From Gemmatimonadota bacterium (GTDB lineage: Bacteria > Gemmatimonadota > Gemmatimonadetes > Longimicrobiales > Gaopeijiaceae), in contig JAOTVL010000001.1 of NCBI GenBank assembly GCA_029863525.1, forward strand, positions 24,113-88,112: DNA of 64,000 bases, written 5' to 3'. Below are positions 8,787 to 17,340 of this stretch, in pieces (the stretch's first letter is position 1; each line of letters begins with the position of its first letter). Below the pieces are notes generated by a model, which worked only from the letters and a program-made list of their open reading frames with translations, searched no databases and was not told the DNA's origin. The position numbers and the translations under genes were made by a program.

Positions 8787-9629
8787 ATGAAGGGATACAC
8801 CACCCGCGAGGTCGCCGAAGTCCTCGGCCTTTCCACGTCCCGGATCCTCTCCTGGACCCGGCGGGGCCTCATCTCTCCGAAGCGAGGGCCACGGGGCGCG
8901 TACATCTTCTCGTTCCAGGACATCATCCTTCTGCGCACCGCGAGAGAGCTCTTGGACGCGAACGTGCCGCCGCGACGTGTGAGCGCGGCCCTGGAGGCCC
9001 TTCGAGACCAGCTCCCGGTGGGGCGTCCGTTGAGCGCCGTCACGATATCCGCTGTGGGCGATCGGGTGCTCGTCCGCGACGAAGAGGCCGTTTGGGAACC
9101 CGACTCAGGGCAATTGAGCATCGATTTCAGCGTTCACGAGGTCGCCGAGGCGACCACACCGATCGCCCGCGCAGCCCTCGAACAAGCCGGGCGCGACGAG
9201 GGGATGAGCGCCGACGACTGGTATGATTCCGCTGTCGACCTGGAGGCGGTCTCTACCCACGAGGCGATCGAGGCCTATCGACGCTCGCTGGAGCTCGATC
9301 CGACCCATTCCGACGCACACCTCAATCTCGGGCGACTCCTCCACGAGGAGGGTCGCATCGGCGAAGCCGAGGAACACTACCGCCACGCCGCGAGCGCCGA
9401 CCCCCATAGCGCGCGGGCATTTTACAACCTGGGGGTGGCGTTGGAGGACCAAGCGTCGACGACGGGCGCCATGGAGGCGTACGAGGCCGCGCTACGCCTC
9501 GACCCGGAGCTCGCAGTGGCGCACTTCAACCTCTCGCGGCTCTTCGAAGCCGAAGGTCACAGGGCCGAGGCGCTCTCGCATCTGGCCCAATACAAACGGC
9601 TCCTGGACCGTGGCGGGATCGGCGCCTGA
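8787..9629 (+). CDS. MerR-type HTH protein fused to TPR repeats
   Basis: The track start (8706) lies inside ku; ATG at 8787 gives a natural MerR start (MKGYTTREVAEVLGLSTSRILSWTRRGLISPKRG) and a 280-residue protein. Residues 4-75 form the MerR winged helix plus its helical extension (FQDIILLRTARELLDANVPPRRVSAALEAL). Residues about 145-270 form three to four TPR units (AIEAYRRSLELDPTHSDAHLNLGRLLHEEG; AEEHYRHAASADPHSARAFYNLGVALEDQ; AMEAYEAALRLDPELAVAHFNLSRL). No effector-binding cysteines or metal sites are visible. It is probably a transcription regulator whose activity depends on a protein bound by the TPRs (inference). It lies 22 bp behind ku, so it may act in DNA repair control, but its targets are unknown. 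Confidence 0.85.
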   Translation: MKGYTTREVAEVLGLSTSRILSWTRRGLISPKRGPRGAYIFSFQDIILLRTARELLDANVPPRRVSAALEALRDQLPVGRPLSAVTISAVGDRVLVRDEEAVWEPDSGQLSIDFSVHEVAEATTPIARAALEQAGRDEGMSADDWYDSAVDLEAVSTHEAIEAYRRSLELDPTHSDAHLNLGRLLHEEGRIGEAEEHYRHAASADPHSARAFYNLGVALEDQASTTGAMEAYEAALRLDPELAVAHFNLSRLFEAEGHRAEALSHLAQYKRLLDRGGIGA

Positions 9630-9642
9630 ATCCGCCCTATCC

Positions 9643-11151
9643 CTACTTCGCCCCGCCGAGCAGCGGCTTGACCTTGGGGCTGACCACGATCGCGACGATT
9701 CCCACACCGCCGATGATCATGGCCACCGTCCGGAAGAGGTCGGTCGGCATCATGTTCTCGAGCTGTCCTCCAACGAGCCCCGCGAAGAGGTTTCCGAGCG
9801 CGGCACCGACGAACCAGATGCCCATCATCTGACCGACCCGTCTCTTCGGCGAGAGCTTCGTGATGGCCGACAAACCGATCGGGGAGATACAGAGCTCGCC
9901 GACGGTGTGCAGGAAGTACGTCACCACGAGCCAAGCGGGCGACACGAGATTGTCGGGCGAAGCGTTCGCCGCGCCCCACGCGAGCACGAAGAAGCCCGCG
10001 GCGAGCCCGAGGAGTCCGAGGCCCGCCTTCATGGGAATGGAGGGATTCACCTGCCTGGAATCGAGCCAAACCCAGAGCATGCCGAACACGGGCGCCAACA
10101 GGATGATGAACCCTGCGTTGATCGACTGCAGCGTCGACGCCGGAATCTCGAATCCGAAGATGCTACGATCGGTGAGGTCCCGAGCGAAGAGGTTCAGAGA
10201 CGTCCCCGCCTGCTCGAATCCCGACCAAAAGACTGCGATCAGAAGGAACAGCCAGAAGATGACCGCCATCTTCTTGTTCTCTTCCGCAGTGTGGCCGCCG
10301 AGCGTCCAGACGTACACGAAGTAGCCGGCGACCAAGACCAACACGCCTTGGCCGAGCCTCGTGGCGATCTGCGTGATCGTCACGGGAATGGTTCCCGTGT
10401 ACACCAGGTACCCGAAGGCGGTCACGCCGGCGAGGATCGCGAAGAAGGTGCCGAAGAACTTCCTCGACATGGCCGCGACCTCTTCGGGCCGCTTGTCCGT
10501 CGTCAGGTGCCCGATGTCGCCGAGGTACGGCTGCCCAAGTCGGTATTGGATGAGTCCCAGGACCATCCCGATCCCGGCTGCGCCGAAGCCCCAATGCCAT
10601 TGATATCCCTCGCCCAGGAAGCCCGTGACGAGTGGGCCGAAGAACGCGCCCAGGTTGATCCCCATGTAGAAGACGGAGAAGCCGGCGTCCCGTCGCGCCC
10701 CACCCTCGGGGTACAGATCCCCCACGATCGTCGAGACGTTCGGCTTCAACAGGCCGGTTCCACAGATGATGAAGAACAGCCCCAGGAAGAACGTGAACGT
10801 CCCTGGCACCGCCATCGTGAAGTGACCGGCTGCGATGATCCAGCCTCCGACCCAAATCGCCTTGCGTTGACCCCAGAGGTTGTCCGCGACCCACCCGCCC
10901 GGGAGCGCCAGGATATAGACCAGGCTCGTGTACAATCCGTAGATCGCGCCAGCGGTGGTGACGTCGAATCCCATACCGGGGTTTGCCCCGATCGTGGCGG
11001 TCGTCATGAAGAGCGTGAGCAGCGCACGCATGCCGTAGTAGGAGAATCGCTCCCACATCTCGGTGAAGAAGAGCGTGGCGAGGCCGCGCGGATGGCCCAT
11101 GAAGGACTTGCCGCCCGTAGCGGTCATTGCAGCTTCCGACGTCGTGGTCAC
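9643..11151 (-). CDS. Proton-dependent oligopeptide transporter (POT/PTR2 family)
   Basis: The 502-residue MFS-type protein has the family hallmark FFTEMWERFSYYGMRALLTLFM in TM1 (the ExxERFxYY proton/peptide motif) and about 12-14 hydrophobic segments. Other POT signatures are GGWVADNLWGQRKAIWVGG and FSVFYMGINLGAFFGPLVTGFLGE (PTR2 signature 2). The C-terminal half retains FEQAGTSLNLFARD. It should import di- and tripeptides with protons across the inner membrane. This fits the many exported peptidases in the window. Met at 11127 (MTATGGKSF) is an alternative start. The gene faces the MerR-TPR gene (convergent, 13 bp apart). Confidence 0.93.
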   Translation of the reverse strand: MTTTSEAAMTATGGKSFMGHPRGLATLFFTEMWERFSYYGMRALLTLFMTTATIGANPGMGFDVTTAGAIYGLYTSLVYILALPGGWVADNLWGQRKAIWVGGWIIAAGHFTMAVPGTFTFFLGLFFIICGTGLLKPNVSTIVGDLYPEGGARRDAGFSVFYMGINLGAFFGPLVTGFLGEGYQWHWGFGAAGIGMVLGLIQYRLGQPYLGDIGHLTTDKRPEEVAAMSRKFFGTFFAILAGVTAFGYLVYTGTIPVTITQIATRLGQGVLVLVAGYFVYVWTLGGHTAEENKKMAVIFWLFLLIAVFWSGFEQAGTSLNLFARDLTDRSIFGFEIPASTLQSINAGFIILLAPVFGMLWVWLDSRQVNPSIPMKAGLGLLGLAAGFFVLAWGAANASPDNLVSPAWLVVTYFLHTVGELCISPIGLSAITKLSPKRRVGQMMGIWFVGAALGNLFAGLVGGQLENMMPTDLFRTVAMIIGGVGIVAIVVSPKVKPLLGGAK

Positions 11152-11225
11152 GGCAGGAATCGTACTCCGTTGCGTGGGACGAACGCGATCGGCTCAGGCC
11201 GCCCGCGCCCTCGTAATCGGTGTTC

Positions 11226-11238
11226 CATTACAGTAATG
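11226..11238. promoter_or_regulatory. Short inverted repeat in the divergent promoter region of the POT transporter
   Basis: CATTACAGTAATG is a 5 bp inverted repeat with a 3 bp centre, lying in the 178 bp gap between the POT transporter (minus) and a small membrane protein (plus). It stands out as AT-rich in GC-rich sequence. It could be an operator for a dimeric regulator or part of a promoter. Only one copy was noticed, so the assignment is tentative. Confidence 0.25.
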
Positions 11239-11329
11239 CAAGGTCGAGAGGGAAGATCGGACACCCGGGCGGCCCTCAACACGTAGGATCCGAGAAAAGG
11301 ACACGAACACGCCGGAGCGAGCGCGTACG

Positions 11330-11515
11330 ATGAATCAGTTGAACGACCTCATGGGCTTTCTCCTCGACAACCCGCTTCTCCTCGTGCCGTTGCTCGCGGT
11401 CGCGGCCATGATCGCGTTCGCGATCTTGAAGAAGTTGCTCAAGATGGCCGCTGTCGTCGCGATCGCAGGGGTCCTCTACCTGCTCCTCGTCGAGTATTTC
11501 GGCGCGGGTCTATAG
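11330..11515 (+). CDS. Small two-helix membrane protein of unknown function
   Basis: This is a 61-residue ORF with two hydrophobic stretches (NPLLLVPLLAVAAMIAFAILKKLL and MAAVVAIAGVLYLLLVEYFGAGL) separated by a Lys-rich turn (KKLLKM), typical of a helical hairpin in the inner membrane. A GGAG sequence lies about a dozen bases before the ATG. No family is recognised. It sits between divergent and convergent neighbours, so it is probably transcribed alone. A similar-sized hydrophobic protein with a basic end lies downstream of infA, but they are not obviously homologous. Confidence 0.55.
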   Translation: MNQLNDLMGFLLDNPLLLVPLLAVAAMIAFAILKKLLKMAAVVAIAGVLYLLLVEYFGAGL

Positions 11516-11539
11516 CCGGTACCCGCGAACGCGGCCGCC

Positions 11540-12367
11540 TCAGAACGGCAGCAAACGGGTGATGTTGAAGCCGAACCGCAATTCGTCCAGCTCGAACGGA
11601 CTGGGTGAGCCCCCTAGGAATTGCGTGGGGTTCATCCGTGTTTGGTTGGTGAAGACGAGCTTGAAGAAATGCCCTCGCGTTTCAAGCTCGATTCCGAAGG
11701 TGCCGCTATCATGCTCGAGTCCCGGCACCGATTCGCTGAAGATCCACTCGGCAAGGAAGCTCACGCCGTCCGCCACGTACGCCTGGCCGTGCAGCCCGAC
11801 CGCGACCGCGTTCTCGGGTTCCAGATCGAGCACACGCGGGTTACGGAGGTAGGAGGGCGCGACACCGACGGCGATCCGATCGCCGAGCAGCACGTTGGCC
11901 AAGAGCATAGCGTACTGCTGCGATTCGTTGTCCTCGCGTAGCTGGCCCGATCCGGGATCGGACAGCTCGACCAGGTCGGTGTTCCACGCCACGCCCCCCG
12001 CGAGCGCCAACGCGAGGCGCGCACCCCCGAGATCGGCGTCGGCCAGCCCGAATTTCGCATCGAGCTCGAGATTGTCGTCCAAGTTGCTTCGGACGATCCC
12101 GATCATCAGCCGCTCTGTCGCTTGATACGAGAGCCCGAACCGGATGAAGGAGGGACCGTCCACTCCCCAGAGCGCGGCCGCTCCGTCCGACACGGGCGGA
12201 AAGAAGCGATGCGAGATCTCGAAGAGAAGGTTTCCGGGTCGCAGCATCCGCGCGGTGGGCAGGTTGGCCGACTGCGTTGAGTGGAACACCTGCTGCGACC
12301 GGGCCTCGACGGTGAAAGAAGCCAGTGCAAGGAAGGTGGACACGAGTCCGAAGGCCATTCGGGTCAT
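11540..12367 (-). CDS. DUF5777-like outer-membrane beta-barrel protein
   Basis: The 275-residue protein has a signal peptide (MTRMAFGLVSTFLALASFTVEARSQQ) and then the pattern LPTARMLRPGNLLFEISHRF, which I associate with the DUF5777 barrel family. Alternating hydrophobic strands continue to the C-terminus, which ends in NITRLLPF with a terminal Phe as expected for BAM-inserted outer-membrane proteins. Its substrate is unknown. In Bacteroidota- and Gemmatimonadota-type genomes such proteins often sit beside oxidoreductases or transport genes. Here it lies 31 bp downstream of the D-aminoacylase-like gene, so the two are likely co-transcribed. Confidence 0.7.
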   Translation of the reverse strand: MTRMAFGLVSTFLALASFTVEARSQQVFHSTQSANLPTARMLRPGNLLFEISHRFFPPVSDGAAALWGVDGPSFIRFGLSYQATERLMIGIVRSNLDDNLELDAKFGLADADLGGARLALALAGGVAWNTDLVELSDPGSGQLREDNESQQYAMLLANVLLGDRIAVGVAPSYLRNPRVLDLEPENAVAVGLHGQAYVADGVSFLAEWIFSESVPGLEHDSGTFGIELETRGHFFKLVFTNQTRMNPTQFLGGSPSPFELDELRFGFNITRLLPF

Positions 12368-12398
12368 TCGCTCTTGCTCCTCTGTGGGTCGTTGCGTT

Positions 12399-14150
12399 TC
12401 AACGGCGCAGCAGGACGGTGCCCGGAAGGGCTCCGGTGAGTCTGCCCTCGTCCACGACGGACACCCCGTTCACCAGCACATGCTCGATGCCCTCATTGTG
12501 TCCACCAGGGTTCAGGATGGTCGCGTGATCCTGCACGCGGTCGTAGTCGAAGATCACCAGGTCGGCCGCCAAACCTTCACGGACGTAGCCGCGATCCTCC
12601 AGGCCGACGATCTGCGCCGGGAGACCCGTCGACGATCGTACGAAGAACGGAAGCGTGATCACGCCCTTCTCCCGAACGTAGGTCGCGATCTTGTGGGGAT
12701 ACGTTCCGAAGTAGCGGGGATGACGGCCGGGGGCCGGATCGGTCACGACCCCGCCGTCGGTCGACGTCGCCGTGTACTCCTGCCGCATGTACCGCTCGAC
12801 ATCCTCCGCGGACCCTGCGAGTCCCCTGAATCGTACGCCGGAGCGAAGCCGATCCGTCCCGAGCTCCACCGCGAAGCGGATCCCCTGCTCCACCGGCGAA
12901 ATGCCGTTTTCCCGTGCAATGTCGGCGAGCGTCCGGCCGACCAGCGAAGGATCCGTCGGAGACACCACGATCACGTGTCGGTCCGCGCCACCCTGGAGGT
13001 CGAGGATGTACTCGACGTCCGCGACCAATTCGGTCCTCAGCCCCGGGGTCTCGAGATGCCCGCGTAGATTCGCGGCCCGATCGGCCATGAGTCCCGGCCG
13101 ATTCCACATCGGATCGTCGAGTCCCCCACTCCGATCCGTCCCGACCGGAGCATAGTACCAACGTGGGATCACCTCCACCGAGCCACCGCCGAAGGTCTCG
13201 TAGGGATATTGGTCGAGGTAAACCTGGACCCCCTGTGCACGAGCCCGATCGATCGCCAACACATCGACGGCAGACTGCCCCCAGGTGGTCGGTCCCTTCG
13301 CCTTGATGTGCGTGCCCACCACCCGAATGCCCGCCTCACGCCCGATTCGGATCGTCTCGCCCATGCCGTCGGTGGCGGTCAACCGCCAGCCCGGCGGCCA
13401 CGTCGGCGGTGGCACGTAGTCCTCGACAATGCTCGGAGTGAGCCATAGGGGAAGAGGCGACTGACTCCGCTGGTGGGCGTAATAGAAGCCGTCGTACTCT
13501 CCAACGACCTTCGCCAGCGCGATCAGCTCTTCGGTTCCGGAGAACCGGCCGGGACGGTATTCAGGACCAGCGCCGAGTCCCCACGCCCCTTCCTCCATTC
13601 CCTGACGGACGAGGGCCTGCATCCGCCGAACCTCCTCGTCTGTCGCGTGCCGCTCGTAGTCGTCGCCCATCACCCGGCTCCGGACCGTCCCGTGACCGAC
13701 CATAGGGACGACGTTGGGTCCCGTGCCCCCGCGCCGATATCCGTCGATCTCCGCAGAAATGGGCCAGGTGGGATTCCGCCCGTCCGGACCTACGACGATC
13801 GTCGTGATACCTTGGCCTACGAGGTTGGCCGCCTCGCGCTGCGCTCGATCTCCGTCGAACAGTGCCCCGTCGGCGTGCGAATGCATGTCGATGAAGCCGG
13901 GGGCCACGTACAGGCCGTCGGCGTCGATGGTGCGATCCGCGAGGGCCGATTCGAGTCGACCAACCGCCACGATCACGCCGTTTCGCACGCCCACGTCCGC
14001 TCGTATGGCCGGGTTCCCCGACCCGTCGAGCACGGAACCGCCACGCACGACGAGGTCGAACGTCTGCCCAGCCAGCCCGGAAGGCGGGACGAACACCAGG
14101 CCGAGCGCCATCGCCACCCATGAAATCCGCCAGGACGTTTCCCGCGTCAT
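12399..14150 (-). CDS. Exported D-aminoacylase / N-acyl-D-amino-acid deacylase-like amidohydrolase
   Basis: The 583-residue protein has a signal peptide (cleavage near residue 28, SGLAG|QTFD). It then shows the amidohydrolase opening DLVVRGGSVLDGSGNPAIRADVGVRNGVIVAVG and metal site PGFIDMHSHAD (H90, H92). Family sequences continue to the composite beta-sandwich end (EGLAADLVIFDYDRVQDHATILNPGGHNEGIEHVLVNG). Characterised D-aminoacylases have GNCG where this protein reads GPDG, so the metal-binding Cys is replaced by Asp123. The likely reaction is hydrolysis of N-acyl-D-amino acids or D-aminoacyl peptides in the periplasm, but the altered site makes the substrate uncertain. It is the first gene of an operon with the DUF5777 barrel. 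Confidence 0.82.
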   Translation of the reverse strand: MTRETSWRISWVAMALGLVFVPPSGLAGQTFDLVVRGGSVLDGSGNPAIRADVGVRNGVIVAVGRLESALADRTIDADGLYVAPGFIDMHSHADGALFDGDRAQREAANLVGQGITTIVVGPDGRNPTWPISAEIDGYRRGGTGPNVVPMVGHGTVRSRVMGDDYERHATDEEVRRMQALVRQGMEEGAWGLGAGPEYRPGRFSGTEELIALAKVVGEYDGFYYAHQRSQSPLPLWLTPSIVEDYVPPPTWPPGWRLTATDGMGETIRIGREAGIRVVGTHIKAKGPTTWGQSAVDVLAIDRARAQGVQVYLDQYPYETFGGGSVEVIPRWYYAPVGTDRSGGLDDPMWNRPGLMADRAANLRGHLETPGLRTELVADVEYILDLQGGADRHVIVVSPTDPSLVGRTLADIARENGISPVEQGIRFAVELGTDRLRSGVRFRGLAGSAEDVERYMRQEYTATSTDGGVVTDPAPGRHPRYFGTYPHKIATYVREKGVITLPFFVRSSTGLPAQIVGLEDRGYVREGLAADLVIFDYDRVQDHATILNPGGHNEGIEHVLVNGVSVVDEGRLTGALPGTVLLRR

Positions 14151-14348
14151 GCAGTCGCTCCCAGATCTTCGAGGCGCGCCACCTGCGCCCCGGTGCCCTC
14201 CCTCGCGGGCCCACCCCGCGGGGGTCGAATCGACCGTCGGAGGGGGCCGCCCCCCCCGTTGGCCATTCGCTTGCCCTCACTCTTCCCCGTTGGACATCTT
14301 CGACGTCAACCTGGGCATCCACACACCCCCGCGCGAGGACCACTCGCC

Positions 14349-15707
14349 ATGGACATGCTGCAGTCGTTCGACCCAGCCACCGGCGAAGTCGTAGGAAGTG
14401 TCCCGCTCACTCCACCCGACGAGGTTCAAGACGTCGTGGATCGAGCGAGAACCGCGCAAGTCGAGTGGGGCGCGGTGGGTCTCGACCATAGAGCCCAGAT
14501 CCTCGCGCGAGCGGCGGATCTCTACGACGCGCGCATCGACGCGCACGCCGACCTCATCACCCGGGAGATGGGAAAGCCGCTCAAGGAAGCGCGGGCCGAG
14601 GCACATCGGTTGGGCGGCCCCGCCCTGGGGCGTGAACTCGAGGAGATCGTCGAGGCCCTTCGGCCCGAGGTCCTCGAGTCCGGGGGCGCCCGCTCGACCA
14701 TCCACCACGACCCCCTGGGAGTCGTCGGCGCGATCACACCCTGGAACTTCCCCATGGCCATGCCCAGCTGGATGGTCCTTCCCGCCCTCGCGGCGGGAAA
14801 CGCCGTCGTCTTCAAGCCGTCCGAAGAGACACCACTGTGCGGGCAAGCGTACGCGGACGTCCTCTTGGAGATCCTCCCGCCCGACGTGCTGCTGGTGATC
14901 CACGGCGCGGACGATCAGGGAAAAGCACTCGTCGCGTCGGACGTCGACATGATCGCGTTCACGGGCTCCCGCGAGGTGGGAAAGCATATCATGCGGGAGG
15001 CGAGCGGGACGCTGAAACGGGTCGTCCTCGAGCTGGGTGGGAAAGATCCGATGATCGTGCTCGACGACGCGGACATCGCGCAGGCGGCCGCCTTCGCCGC
15101 GCACAACTCGTTCCGAAACTGCGGACAGGTTTGCGTGGCGACCGAGCGGATCTTCGTGGTCGAGTCGATCGCGGACGCCTTCGAGGAGGCGTTGGCGGCT
15201 CTGGCGTCGGCGATGCGCGTCGGGAGTGGGATCGACGACGTCGACGTGGGTCCGATGGTGAACGCACGACAGCGCGACCACGTGCTGGCGCAAATCGAGG
15301 CCGCCGTGGATGCGGGCGCCAAGGTCCTTGCCGGAGCGAACGGACACCACGACAACTTCGTCACGCCCACAGTCCTCACCGGCGTTACGGATGAGATGGA
15401 CATCGGCACGGTCGAGACCTTCGGGCCGGTCGCCTGCGTGACCCGGGTCGCGTCGATTGACGAGGCCGTCCAGCGCGCAAACGATACGCCGTTCGGGCTC
15501 GGTGCCGTCGTCTTCGGCAAGGACGAGGAACGAGCCGAGGCCGTGGGTCGTAGGCTCACGGCGGGCATGGTCGGGATCAACCGCTCGGTCGGTGGCGTCC
15601 CCGGAACACCGTGGGTCGGTGCTCGTGAAAGCGGCTTCGGATTCCACAAGTCGCGCGACGGTCATCGACAGTTCACGCAAACGCGCGTGCTCACGAGGCC
15701 GGCCTGA
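14349..15707 (+). CDS. NAD(P)-dependent aldehyde dehydrogenase (succinate-semialdehyde dehydrogenase-like)
   Basis: From ATG at 14349 the enzyme has 452 residues; the track's upstream extension (14193) is non-homologous. It has the ALDH oxyanion/N-site PWNFPMAMP (131-139), cofactor motif FTGSREVGKHI, general base E228 in LELGGKDP, and nucleophile C262 in NCGQVCVATER. The compact length and the sequence DPLGVVGAITPWNFPMAMPSWMVLPAL are typical of the GabD/Sad short SSADH subgroup. It oxidises an aldehyde, possibly succinate semialdehyde, to the acid in the cytoplasm. It opens a tight operon: its stop overlaps the GH20 start as TGATG. The true substrate is not determinable. Confidence 0.88.
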   Translation: MDMLQSFDPATGEVVGSVPLTPPDEVQDVVDRARTAQVEWGAVGLDHRAQILARAADLYDARIDAHADLITREMGKPLKEARAEAHRLGGPALGRELEEIVEALRPEVLESGGARSTIHHDPLGVVGAITPWNFPMAMPSWMVLPALAAGNAVVFKPSEETPLCGQAYADVLLEILPPDVLLVIHGADDQGKALVASDVDMIAFTGSREVGKHIMREASGTLKRVVLELGGKDPMIVLDDADIAQAAAFAAHNSFRNCGQVCVATERIFVVESIADAFEEALAALASAMRVGSGIDDVDVGPMVNARQRDHVLAQIEAAVDAGAKVLAGANGHHDNFVTPTVLTGVTDEMDIGTVETFGPVACVTRVASIDEAVQRANDTPFGLGAVVFGKDEERAEAVGRRLTAGMVGINRSVGGVPGTPWVGARESGFGFHKSRDGHRQFTQTRVLTRPA

Positions 15708-17320
15708 TGGGCCTCGGACGAAACGTCCTCCTGCTCGGGACCGCCATCATGATGACCGCCTGTGAGCCCGGGCCCGTTCTTTCGGTAATCCCGGTCCCGA
15801 AGCAAGTAGAAGCGGCACGCGGTTCGTTCACGCTCGACGCAGGAGTCGGCATCGGTCTCGCCGATGCATCGGATGCATCGCTACGCGAGATTGCCGAGCT
15901 GTGGGCAGTCCCGTTTCGCCGGGGTGCGGCTCTTCCCTTCCCGATCGGGAGTGAGGGGGACATTCGGCTGGCCGTAGAGCCGGAGGCCACGGGAGTCGGC
16001 GCGGAGGGCTATCGTCTCGACGTCCGAAGTGACGGAATTTCGGTCGTCGGGACGGACCATGCCGGCGTCTTCTATGGCCTTCAGACGTTGAGTCAGCTCA
16101 TGCCGCCTGGGACGGAAGCGGGCATCGGATCCACGAGCGAAGGCGTGGAGATCGCGGCCGTCTCGATCGTCGACGAGCCACGTTTCGCCTACCGAGGCAT
16201 GCACCTCGACGTCGCGCGGCATTTCTTCGACCCCGATTTCGTGAAGCGATATCTCGACCTCCTCGCTCGCTACAAGATCAATCGTTTTCACTGGCACCTT
16301 ACGGAGGACCAGGGCTGGCGGATCGAAATCGACGCATACCCCAGGCTCATGGAAATCGCAGCATATCGAGACGAGACTCAGATCGGACACGGTAGCGAGG
16401 AGTTCCGCGGAGACGGGGAACGACACGGCGGCTACTACACGAAGGAGGAGATCCGCGACATCGTCGCGTACGCGAAAGCGCGTCACATCACGGTAATTCC
16501 CGAGATCGAGATGCCAGGCCACGCCCAGGCCGCGCTCGCAGCGTACCCAGAGCTGGCGTGCACCGAGGGACCGTTCGAGGTGGCCAAGACATGGGGCGTA
16601 TTCGAAGACATCTATTGCCCATACGAGGAGACGTTCGTGTTCCTCGAGACCGTCCTCACCGAGGTGATCGAGCTTTTCCCCGGCGAGTACATCCATATCG
16701 GCGGAGACGAAGCGCCAAAGACCCGGTGGGAGGAGAGCGAGTACGTCGAGAACCTCATGCAGCGCCTGGGATTCAACGATGTCGAGCAGGTGCAAGGCTG
16801 GTTCATCCGCCGCATCGAGCGCTTCCTGAACGACAAAGGGAAACGGATCATCGGATGGGACGAGATCCTCGAAGGTGGCATCGCGCCGAACGCCACCGTG
16901 GGGTCGTGGCGCGGCGTGCTGGGAGGTATCGAGGCTTCGCGAATGGGTCATGACGTCATCATGACCCCCTACAGCCACCTCTACTTCGACTACTACCAGT
17001 CGGAGGATCGTGAAAACGAGCCCTTCGCGATCGGGGGCTTCCTACCTCTGGACACGGTGTACAGCTACGAGCCGATTCCAGGACCGCTTCGGGCCCGTGA
17101 CGCCTCTCGCATCATAGGCGCGCAGGCCAACATGTGGACCGAATACATGAAGACTCCGGAGCATGTCGAGTACATGCTCCTCCCACGCATGCTCGCGCTC
17201 GCCGAGGTCGTCTGGTCGCCCGCCGAGAAGAAGGGTTACGAGGCTTTTCTGGGGCGACTCCAGTGGCACCTTCGACGATTCGATGCGCTTGGCGTGAACT
17301 ATCGCCCGCCGGATCGCTGA
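15707..17320 (+). CDS. GH20 beta-N-acetylhexosaminidase, lipoprotein
   Basis: The 537-residue protein starts with a short signal ending in a lipobox (MMTAC, Cys19), so it is probably anchored in the outer or inner membrane facing outward. Residues about 25-150 match the GH20b N-terminal domain. The GH20 TIM barrel starts at PRFAYRGMHLDVARHFF and contains WHLTEDQGWRIEI, PEIEMPGHAQAALAAYPEL and the catalytic pair HIGGDEAPK (D334-E335), followed by GWDEILEGG. It releases terminal GlcNAc or GalNAc by substrate-assisted catalysis from chitin oligomers, glycoproteins or peptidoglycan fragments. It overlaps the ALDH stop by one base, indicating coupling. It is complete. Confidence 0.95.
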   Translation: MGLGRNVLLLGTAIMMTACEPGPVLSVIPVPKQVEAARGSFTLDAGVGIGLADASDASLREIAELWAVPFRRGAALPFPIGSEGDIRLAVEPEATGVGAEGYRLDVRSDGISVVGTDHAGVFYGLQTLSQLMPPGTEAGIGSTSEGVEIAAVSIVDEPRFAYRGMHLDVARHFFDPDFVKRYLDLLARYKINRFHWHLTEDQGWRIEIDAYPRLMEIAAYRDETQIGHGSEEFRGDGERHGGYYTKEEIRDIVAYAKARHITVIPEIEMPGHAQAALAAYPELACTEGPFEVAKTWGVFEDIYCPYEETFVFLETVLTEVIELFPGEYIHIGGDEAPKTRWEESEYVENLMQRLGFNDVEQVQGWFIRRIERFLNDKGKRIIGWDEILEGGIAPNATVGSWRGVLGGIEASRMGHDVIMTPYSHLYFDYYQSEDRENEPFAIGGFLPLDTVYSYEPIPGPLRARDASRIIGAQANMWTEYMKTPEHVEYMLLPRMLALAEVVWSPAEKKGYEAFLGRLQWHLRRFDALGVNYRPPDR

Positions 17321-17340
17321 AGAAGTCGGAGGAGCGCTGC

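Noticed and set aside
9223-11286. 687 aa plus-strand ORF
   Set aside because: Antisense to the POT transporter; composition is Arg/Asp/His-rich GC shadow with no family pattern, while the minus strand has a clear transporter.
14277-15680. 467 aa minus-strand ORF
   Set aside because: Antisense to the aldehyde dehydrogenase, whose catalytic motifs are intact.
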